Positions 1-5,521 of a stretch of 6,274 nt of DNA are shown one piece after another; position 1 is the stretch's first letter; each line of letters begins with the position of its first letter. Origin of the DNA: a bacterium (GTDB taxonomy: Bacteria > Latescibacterota > UBA2968 > GCA-2709665). A program made the position numbers and the translations under genes. Below the pieces are notes generated by a model. That model ran no database searches and had not been told where the DNA came from. It saw only the letters and a program-made list of their open reading frames with translations. The DNA lies in assembly GCA_027619145.1 (NCBI GenBank), contig JAQCGA010000260.1:1-6274 (forward strand), given 5' to 3'.

Positions 1-2150
1 AGCCCGGCGAGGGCGGCGGCTTCACGGTTTACCACCACGCGAATTTCGGGCCGGCCCCGGTCGTAGTCGTCTTTGATATCCACCACGCCGGGCACGGCAG
101 CGGCAATGCGCTTTACCCGTGGAGCGATCTGGCCGAGCATGTCGAAATCTTCACCAGAGATTTCGATGCTGATGGGTGCGCCGGTAGGGGGGCCTGAGCG
201 TTCTTTGGTGATTTCGATTTCAGCGCCGGTGAGGTCGGCCAGGTCGTTGCGGATTTGCTCAATGGTTTTGAACGTGCTCTGGGTACGGCTGTGTTCGGCT
301 ACAAAGTCGAGGGTGAGCCGACTCTTGTGGGGTACGCCTTCGCCGCTGGTGAATTCCACGTCCCCAGAAGAACCCACGTTGGAAATGTAAGATTGTACAT
401 CCGGGTATTTGCCGAAGATGGTTTCAATGGTACGCACGAGTTCGTTCGATGTTTCCAGGCTGGTTCCGGAAGGAGCACGCACGTCAATATAGGCTTTGTT
501 GGGCTCTACCTCCGGGAAAAACTCTACACCGTGTCCCAGGAAACCATAGACCAGAATAACCAGAACCAGGGTGCCGCCAGATGCAAACATGGTGGTCCAC
601 GGACGATCCAGGGCCCATTCCAGGCGGTGGCGATAGCGTTTGAGTACATTGTTGAGATAAGGAGATGTTTCTGCCTGGCTGCCTTTGACATTCATAAAGG
701 ATGCACAGAATGTGGGGTTGATGAGAAGCCCAACCAGGAGGGAGGAGGCCAGCGTGATGATGAGGGTGATGGGAAGGTATTTCATGAATTCGCCCATAAT
801 GCCCGGCCAAAAGATCATGGGGGCAAACGCACACAAGGTGGTGAGGGTAGAGGTGATGACCGGTACTGCTACTTCGTTGGTGCCTGCGCGGGCGCCTGTG
901 TCTTTGTCTTTGCCTTCCTGGCGGTGGCGGTAAATGTTTTCGATGATGACGATGGCGTTGTCCACCAGCATCCCCAGGGCCAGGATGAGGCTAAAGAGGA
1001 CGACCATATTCAGGGTGATGTTGAAGGCTGCCAGGACGAGGAAGGTGATGAGCATGGAAAGCGGAATGGCAATGCCCACAAAAAAGGCGTTGCGTACACC
1101 CATAAAGAGAAAGAGGACCCCAACCACCAGCAGGAGGCCGGAAATGATATTGTTTTCCAGGTCCTTGACCATCATGCGAATGTCGTCGGACTGGTCGGCC
1201 AAAATATGTACATCGGTTCCAGGAGGGAGGAGTGTATTGCGCTCTTCTACCAGAGATTTGACCCGGTCCGAGATTGCGATGAGGTTTTCACCACTGCGTT
1301 TGATGACGGAAAGGCTCACGCAGGGGCGGCCGTTGAGGCGCGCGTACGTGGCACGGTCTTTGAATCCATAACTGACTTCGGCTACATCACGGATGTAAAT
1401 GGGTTGGTCGTTCTCGGCCTGGACCAGAAGGTCTCCAATTTCGGCCACCGTTTCGAGTTCACCGGGGACGCGCACAGAATATTTGTACTGACCAATATCC
1501 AGGCTACCGCCAGGCAGGGTCACGTTTTCGTTCCGGACCGCATCGATGACATTTTCGAGAGACAGGTTGTAGGCCGCCAGGCGTTCGGGGTCTACATCCA
1601 CTTTCACTTCTCGTTCCAGCCCGCCGGCCAGACGGACTTCCAGGATGCCGGGAATGGTTTCGATTTCGTCGGCCAGGTCTTCGGCCACTTCTTTGAGCCG
1701 GATGAGGCCGTAATTGCCAGAGAGGTTGACGATCATCATGGGGATATTGGAGAAGTTGATCTCCATGACCACTGGATCTTCGATGTCTTCGGGCAAGTCC
1801 TGCTTGGCCAGGTCCACCTTGTCTTTCACGCGCTGGAGGGCGTTGTTGATGTCTTCATCCGGATTGAACTCCACCGTGATGGTAGAAGCGCCCTCCACAG
1901 AGGTGGATCGGGTTTCCTTCACATTTTCCAGGCCCTGGAGTTCCTGCTCAATGGGGCGCGTGACCAGTTTTTCTATATCCTGGGGCGGCGCACCAATGTA
2001 TATGGTACTGATGACAATGAACGGGATGGTAATATCGGGAGCTGCTTCGCGTGGCAGAGCCCAATAGGAATACCCACCGAAGAGGACGAGGATGAGGACA
2101 AAGACGTAGATTGTGATCTTGTGCCGGATGGCGTAGTCCGTAATCTTCAT
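1..2150 (-). CDS. RND-family efflux permease (AcrB-like), 3' end cut off by window
   Basis: Inner-membrane proton-driven pump subunit of a tripartite RND efflux system. The frame is open from the ATG at 2150 to the window edge, giving 716 residues of a family that usually has about 1,000-1,060. Visible in order: TM1 at about residues 12-31, followed by the typical LPREAAPDI and TRPIEQEL segments of the first porter half; TM2-TM4 at about 335-405; TM5-TM6 at about 430-480; TM7 at about 520-540, then FFPEVEP (544-550), which opens the second periplasmic half. TM4 carries GMLVDNAIVIIEN, so the first proton-relay Asp is kept (D397) and the position of the second Asp of AcrB is Asn (N398). The start is supported by GGAGG 10 bases upstream and by an ATGA overlap with the adaptor gene. 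Substrate cannot be told: drug, lipid or other hydrophobic export is possible. The VDN motif argues against the heavy-metal CusA type, which has VDA. Family assignment is secure. Confidence 0.95.
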   Translation of the reverse strand, partial: MKITDYAIRHKITIYVFVLILVLFGGYSYWALPREAAPDITIPFIVISTIYIGAPPQDIEKLVTRPIEQELQGLENVKETRSTSVEGASTITVEFNPDEDINNALQRVKDKVDLAKQDLPEDIEDPVVMEINFSNIPMMIVNLSGNYGLIRLKEVAEDLADEIETIPGILEVRLAGGLEREVKVDVDPERLAAYNLSLENVIDAVRNENVTLPGGSLDIGQYKYSVRVPGELETVAEIGDLLVQAENDQPIYIRDVAEVSYGFKDRATYARLNGRPCVSLSVIKRSGENLIAISDRVKSLVEERNTLLPPGTDVHILADQSDDIRMMVKDLENNIISGLLLVVGVLFLFMGVRNAFFVGIAIPLSMLITFLVLAAFNITLNMVVLFSLILALGMLVDNAIVIIENIYRHRQEGKDKDTGARAGTNEVAVPVITSTLTTLCAFAPMIFWPGIMGEFMKYLPITLIITLASSLLVGLLINPTFCASFMNVKGSQAETSPYLNNVLKRYRHRLEWALDRPWTTMFASGGTLVLVILVYGFLGHGVEFFPEVEPNKAYIDVRAPSGTSLETSNELVRTIETIFGKYPDVQSYISNVGSSGDVEFTSGEGVPHKSRLTLDFVAEHSRTQSTFKTIEQIRNDLADLTGAEIEITKERSGPPTGAPISIEISGEDFDMLGQIAPRVKRIAAAVPGVVDIKDDYDRGRPEIRVVVNREAAALAG

Positions 2151-3205
2151 GGATCCAGGACCTCCGTAACGCGGACGCGATCTCCGTTAATGAGGTCACG
2201 TCCTCCGCGCACAACCAACTGGTCTCCGGCGAACAGTCCACCGGTTGCCAGGACCCGACCGCCGCTTGATGGCCCCAGGGTGAGCTGTCGCATCTGCACG
2301 GAATCGCCCAGAACAACAAAAGCGGCCGGTCCGGTTTCGCGTTCGAGTACGGCTTCGCGGGGTATGACGAGGGCGTTGCGGTAGATTCGCCGGACGGCAC
2401 GCAGTTTTCCGATGAGGCCCGGTTGAATGCGGTCATTGGGATTGAGGAGGTAGGCTTCCAGAGGAAAAACCCGCCGACTGGACTGAGCGGCGGGGCCTAT
2501 GCGGCCAACCGTGCCCGGGAAAACCTCGTTGGGATACGCGTCGAAGCGGATTTCAACCTGGCCGCCCGGGGTGAAGTCCGCAATCTGGTTTTCGGGCACC
2601 CAGGCCTGGACTTTGATTGTATCGGTCTGGACGAGCCGAAACGTGGAACCACCGGGGGGTACGAGCTGGCCGCGTTCAATGGATCGTTCTGCGATTTTGC
2701 CGTTGAAAGGCGCTCGGATCTCCAGATAACTCAACCGGGTGCGGGCGCTTATTGCTCCGGCTTCGGCGCGGGCCTGGTCGAATTCGGCAGTCATCCGTTC
2801 GTGTTCAGAAATAGACCCCTCTTTGTAGAGCTGATTCGCACGGCGATTGTTGTAGTTTTGAAATTTCAGCTCGGCTTCCGCCTGGAGGACTGCGGCACCC
2901 AGCAGGTCTGCGCGTTGCCGTGCAAGGATCTGCGCGAATGCCACCCGATCACCCAGGTCTGCATGAATTTCGGAAACAACACCAGATTCGAGGGCTGCAA
3001 TGGTAACATCCCGCCAGGCCAGCGCTGTGGCTGGCAGTTCGCTATACCGGGTAAGCGAATCCGGACGGAGCGGGTAGATGGCCACGTTGGTGATGCGTGC
3101 TGGAGGCGTCTTGGGGGCGCTTTGAGGGGTGCTGCAAGAAGAAGCGAAGGCAGAAAGGGCCAGGAGCACGAGCAAACGGACCCCGGATGGAGACGGGAAG
3201 TTCAT
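2147..3205 (-). CDS. RND efflux periplasmic adaptor (membrane fusion protein), lipoprotein
   Basis: A 352-residue AcrA/HlyD-type adaptor that would link the inner-membrane RND permease to a TolC-type outer-membrane channel. The N-terminus is a lipoprotein signal: short start, hydrophobic LLVLLALSAF, then ASSC with the lipidated Cys at 24. The split lipoyl domain is at about 68-100 and 160-186 (LEIRAPFNGKI, then GQLVPPG). Between them lies a helical hairpin (about 100-158) with R122-x3-L126-x6-S133, the spacing of the TolC-tip-binding RLS motif of AcrA. A beta-barrel (about 195-270) and a membrane-proximal domain (about 275-350) follow. I chose the ATG at 3205 because GAGGA sits 8 bases upstream and the signal peptide then starts properly. 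In-frame ATGs at 3220 and 3331 would add non-signal-like residues and lack a good site. The stop overlaps the permease start. No outer-membrane channel gene is in the window. Confidence 0.93.
   Translation of the reverse strand: MNFPSPSGVRLLVLLALSAFASSCSTPQSAPKTPPARITNVAIYPLRPDSLTRYSELPATALAWRDVTIAALESGVVSEIHADLGDRVAFAQILARQRADLLGAAVLQAEAELKFQNYNNRRANQLYKEGSISEHERMTAEFDQARAEAGAISARTRLSYLEIRAPFNGKIAERSIERGQLVPPGGSTFRLVQTDTIKVQAWVPENQIADFTPGGQVEIRFDAYPNEVFPGTVGRIGPAAQSSRRVFPLEAYLLNPNDRIQPGLIGKLRAVRRIYRNALVIPREAVLERETGPAAFVVLGDSVQMRQLTLGPSSGGRVLATGGLFAGDQLVVRGGRDLINGDRVRVTEVLDP
2161..2165 (-). promoter_or_regulatory. Ribosome-binding site of the RND permease
   Basis: GGAGG on the minus strand, 10 bases before the ATG at 2150. 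It lies inside the last codons of the adaptor gene. Together with the 4-base ATGA stop/start overlap it fixes the permease start and suggests coupled translation of the two pump subunits. Confidence 0.75.
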
Positions 3206-3213
3206 AGGCAGAA

Positions 3214-3218
3214 TCCTC
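3214..3218 (-). promoter_or_regulatory. Ribosome-binding site of the adaptor gene
   Basis: GAGGA, 8 bases before the ATG at 3205. It decides between the starts at 3205 and 3220, because the 3220 ATG has no purine-rich stretch at the right distance and lies just upstream of this site. Confidence 0.7.
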
Positions 3219-3291
3219 ATAGAGCTTGCAGATTCAGGCGGAGGCAATCCAGGAAGGAAAAGCCGAAAAATGAAACGCAGCAGAAGGAAGG

Positions 3292-3358
3292 CATGCCCAC
3301 AGCTTGGGAGGTGGAGTGGCTGGGAAAACATTGCATGAAGAGGGTATTCTGTGGCATG
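3292..3358 (-). repeat. Imperfect long-range stem in the pump leader
   Basis: Reading the minus strand, CATGCCACAG (3358-3349) can pair with CTGTGGGCATG (3302-3292) as ten base pairs with one bulged G. About 46 bases lie between the arms. It falls inside the predicted untranslated leader of the adaptor-permease operon, roughly 85 bases before the start codon. There is no U-run after the stem, so it is not an intrinsic terminator. Whether it folds in the RNA or is chance is unknown. Confidence 0.35.
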
Positions 3359-3365
3359 TCCGTTG

Positions 3366-3396
3366 TTGAAGTCTGGGGTAAAAAAGCCGACTTCAA
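3366..3396. repeat. 8+8 bp inverted repeat over the pump promoter (operator-like)
   Basis: TTGAAGTC (3366-3373) and GACTTCAA (3389-3396) form a perfect inverted repeat with a 15-base spacer. Arm centres are 23 bp apart, about two helical turns, which would put both half-sites on one face of the DNA. On the minus strand the first arm overlaps the end of the predicted -10 box and the second arm lies just past the predicted start of transcription. A dimeric repressor binding here would block the promoter, as is common for efflux operons. No regulator gene lies beside it. A T-run (six T on the minus strand) sits in the loop rather than after the stem, so a terminator for the preceding gene is less likely. 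Confidence 0.5.
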
Positions 3397-3423
3397 TATA
3401 CCGGAAATTGGGCAGGAGGTCAA
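3395..3423 (-). promoter_or_regulatory. Predicted sigma70-type promoter of the adaptor-permease operon
   Basis: On the minus strand TTGACC (3423-3418) is followed after exactly 17 bases by TATATT (3400-3395), each matching the -35 and -10 consensus at five of six positions. It starts about 26 bases past the stop of the DUF2225/GGDEF gene. Transcription would begin near 3388, leaving a leader of about 180 bases before the adaptor ATG. The long leader has no clear coding content. The match is good, but the housekeeping promoter consensus of this organism is unknown (Bacteroidota, for example, use another one). Confidence 0.55.
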
Positions 3424-3448
3424 CGAAAAGGGTAGTAAGAAATGGGGA

Positions 3449-5143
3449 TCAGCGAGGGATCGCGCGATCTTCGTGTACTTCGATCTGATTGCCTTTGAGT
3501 TTTGCCGTGTCCAGGGCGTGGACCACTTTGGAATAGAGGATGTCTTGAAGGGTTTTCGGGGTATCGCCCTTGCCGGCTGTGTCCATGCCTGCTACACCGA
3601 ACGTCATTTTTAACGAAAGGGTTTCGCCGTCCAGGTCGAAGCGCCTGGAGGTGAGGTCCTTGTAGAGGATTTCGGCCCGTTTGCGGAGGTGGTGCAGGGG
3701 CATTGTGGGCACAATGACCAGGAAATTGATCCCGTCTGGATGCGCAAGGCGTTCCCCTCGCTTGAGAAGGCCTTTCAAGCATTCAGAAAGTTTTCTGAGG
3801 AGAATGTCGCCTTTGATACGGCCATATTTCCCGTTGATTTCACGCATCCCTTCCGGCGCAACCAGGATGCACCCCAGGGGTTCTTTTCGGACAAGGGCTT
3901 GTTTGAGGGCACCTGGGAGCAGCACGCGCGAGAGCATGATGCGATTGGGCAGTCCGGTGAGTTCCGAGATGCCAGCCAGACGCATCCAGCGCTTATTTTC
4001 TTCATCCAGTTGGGCCACTTTCTGCTGGAGGGACTGCATGGTGGCTCCGGAGCCAGAAAAAGCGGGCGTGGGGCTGGGTTTGGGTTCAGGGGCTTTTTCG
4101 ACTTCGACTTCTTCGGGTTCAGGTTCGGCGTTCGCCACAGGAGGAGGAGGGGGTATGGCTGCGGCTACGGGCTCAGGTTTGGGTGCCAATCCTTTGTCTC
4201 GTCTTTGTTTGAGGGCACGGAGTTCCCGGCCCCGGTCCCCGGCTTTTTCCAGTGCGTCTTTGGCTTTGTTTACCGCGCCACCTACGATGGATTTGTCATT
4301 GATTACGCTGAGGCATTTTTGCATGCAGCCACTGAAAAGTGTTTGGCCTTTTTTAAAGTCTTCTTCGGTGCCCGTAAGTTCGTAGATGCGGTAGCTTATT
4401 TCACCAATGAGTGCCATCAGGCGTATTTCGTCTTCGTGACTGGCCGCGCTGAGTTCGCGGAAGTTCCATTCAAATAAGGCCATCGCGTGCCGGAGTGCGC
4501 CCACCTCGTCTGTAACAATTCCTGGAGGAAGCGGATAGTCACTGTTTTCTGGAAGTTCGGCATTCCACATGGGTGCTGCTTTGCTGAGGGTATCTCGGAT
4601 GGAGGAGTTTGGAGCTACGGAGGCGTAGATCTGTGTTTCGTCGCGGTAGAGCCAGGCAACCCGCAGGTAGGAGCGGGCGAGGTTTCCCGGAACCGGCGAA
4701 TTTCTGAGGCACTGGGTGAAAATTCCCATAAAAAACTGTGCCAGCGGAGTGCCAAAAGGGTCTTCGGGGTGAATCCCTTTTTTTAACGCCTGGAGCACGC
4801 CATTGCCAGATTGGGCACCACTGGACAGGGTTTCCAGGCCTCCTTCGCGGTACTGAGCCAGATATTTTCGTTTGTTTTTTTCCCACTGGCGGTAATCGGC
4901 ATCGTCCAGTTCGTCGGTGTAGCAGCACGTTTCGCAGGTGCCCCAGAAATAGTTCAAGGGCGTGAGCCATTCTGGGAATTCTCCTTCGGTCATCCAGGCA
5001 AGTTCTAGGGTGTGGCCGTCGGGTTCTTGTTTGCGAGACCTGTAGATATCCCGTTTCAGCCTTGGAAAGCGGTTTTGCGTACCGCAGGCCGGGCAGATAA
5101 TGGTATAAACTCTGCAGAGTTGCTGGTTGATTTCTTCAGTCAT
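3449..5143 (-). CDS. DUF2225-like zinc-ribbon protein fused to a degenerate GGDEF domain
   Basis: A 564-residue, probably cytoplasmic protein: no signal peptide or membrane segment is seen. The N-terminal part resembles DUF2225: CPAC (C17, C20) and CETCC (C70, C73, C74) likely hold a zinc ion, followed by a helical region with YLRVAWLYRDE (159-169) and IGEISYRIYEL (246-256), a helical-repeat style. A proline/glutamate-rich linker (about 320-362) and a short coiled coil (about 364-388) lead to a GGDEF-fold domain (about 390-560), recognised by ELTGLPNR (394-401), then INGKYGRIKGD (436-446). The signature GGDEF is replaced by DGINF (470-474) and the metal-binding D-x-D by A-P-E (429-431), so diguanylate cyclase activity is very unlikely; it may bind a partner or nucleotide instead. 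The start at 5143 (ATG, weak GGTGG 11 bases away) puts the Cys motif near the N-terminus. A GTG at 5230 would add 29 unremarkable residues and overlap the preceding gene. Physiological role unknown. Confidence 0.85.
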   Translation of the reverse strand: MTEEINQQLCRVYTIICPACGTQNRFPRLKRDIYRSRKQEPDGHTLELAWMTEGEFPEWLTPLNYFWGTCETCCYTDELDDADYRQWEKNKRKYLAQYREGGLETLSSGAQSGNGVLQALKKGIHPEDPFGTPLAQFFMGIFTQCLRNSPVPGNLARSYLRVAWLYRDETQIYASVAPNSSIRDTLSKAAPMWNAELPENSDYPLPPGIVTDEVGALRHAMALFEWNFRELSAASHEDEIRLMALIGEISYRIYELTGTEEDFKKGQTLFSGCMQKCLSVINDKSIVGGAVNKAKDALEKAGDRGRELRALKQRRDKGLAPKPEPVAAAIPPPPPVANAEPEPEEVEVEKAPEPKPSPTPAFSGSGATMQSLQQKVAQLDEENKRWMRLAGISELTGLPNRIMLSRVLLPGALKQALVRKEPLGCILVAPEGMREINGKYGRIKGDILLRKLSECLKGLLKRGERLAHPDGINFLVIVPTMPLHHLRKRAEILYKDLTSRRFDLDGETLSLKMTFGVAGMDTAGKGDTPKTLQDILYSKVVHALDTAKLKGNQIEVHEDRAIPR

Positions 5144-5203
5144 AAGATTTGGGGCCACCAGAGATGGCAGCGGGATCCTGCAGGTGAAAGAGTGCGGACC
5201 GGA

Positions 5204-5219
5204 TGAGAAACGTTTCTCA
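5204..5219. repeat. Perfect 16-bp palindrome between two genes
   Basis: TGAGAAACGTTTCTCA reads the same on both strands. It covers the stop codon of the 74-residue gene and ends 60 bases before the ATG of the DUF2225/GGDEF gene. It could be a repressor-type operator or, in RNA, a six-pair hairpin with an ACGT loop. There is no following T-run on the minus strand, so it is not a standard terminator, and I see no clear -35/-10 pair beside it. Confidence 0.5.
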
Positions 5220-5441
5220 GCGTCGTCCACGTCGCATATTCAGCAATTCTTCTGCGCGACGCTGGGAGGCGGTGCGGTTATCTGGTTCTGGAGAAGACGT
5301 TCCTGCCATCCGACTGAGTTCATAGAGTTGTTTGGCCGTGAACGTGCGGACCTTGCCGTCACCAAATTCGACGGCAACGGACTGCTCGGTACCATTGTTG
5401 ATGAGTCTTGCATCTTTCAAGGTAAGGTGGGGTGCCTGCAC
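5217..5441 (-). CDS. Small hypothetical protein, 74 residues
   Basis: Not recognised as a member of a named family. The likely start is the GTG at 5441, backed by AAGGAG seven bases upstream, the strongest ribosome-binding site in the window. The frame stays open further upstream but runs into the end of folP with low-complexity Arg/Cys-rich residues that do not look real. The N-terminal half (about 4-44) looks like a small beta fold with the segment VAVEFGDGKVRTFTAKQLYELS. The C-terminal part (from about 50) is polar and ends very basic (NMRRGRR), which might contact nucleic acid, though this is only a guess from composition. No signal peptide, membrane segment or Cys motif. It sits 80 bases after folP and 73 bases before the DUF2225/GGDEF gene in the same direction, so co-transcription with either is possible. 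Confidence 0.75.
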   Translation of the reverse strand: MQAPHLTLKDARLINNGTEQSVAVEFGDGKVRTFTAKQLYELSRMAGTSSPEPDNRTASQRRAEELLNMRRGRR

Positions 5442-5448
5442 TGGGAGT

Positions 5449-5454
5449 CTCCTT
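5449..5454 (-). promoter_or_regulatory. Ribosome-binding site deciding the GTG start of the small gene
   Basis: AAGGAG, seven bases before the GTG at 5441. It supports a GTG start and rules out the longer readings that extend into folP. It is the best evidence that this short frame is a real gene. Confidence 0.75.
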
Positions 5455-5521
5455 TTCGCTTGCGGGCAGAGGGAGAATATGAGGTATTCAAGCAGGAATT
5501 TATCTACACACAACGTGTTTG

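Noticed and set aside
255..2384. Very long plus-strand open frame (709 codons) opposite the RND permease
   Set aside because: It is antisense to a clearly real RND permease and adaptor. Its translation is rich in Gly, Asp, His and Phe with no domain, and it stays open because the minus-strand genes rarely use codons whose complement is a stop. A conservation test on this strand would settle it.
3217..3423. Minus-strand 68-codon frame in the gap before the adaptor gene
   Set aside because: It starts on top of the predicted -35 box, has no ribosome-binding site or recognisable features, and shows no protein-like pattern.
3458..3469. 12-bp palindrome GATCGCGCGATC near the end of the DUF2225/GGDEF gene
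   Set aside because: It is inside coding sequence (residues near the C-terminus), is short and GC-rich, and has no T-run; most likely chance.
2423..3613. Plus-strand open frame of 396 codons across the adaptor gene and promoter region
   Set aside because: Antisense to the adaptor gene, no recognisable motifs, and it crosses a promoter-like intergenic gap; composition looks like a reverse-frame shadow.
3689..4477. Plus-strand open frame with Gly/Phe-rich repeats
   Set aside because: The repetitive look is the complement of the Pro/Glu-rich linker of the DUF2225/GGDEF protein on the other strand.
5442..5521. Possible promoter or terminator between folP and the small gene
   Set aside because: No convincing -35/-10 pair and no stem followed by T-run is seen; only a four-pair stem at the folP end. 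The small gene may simply be read through from folP.
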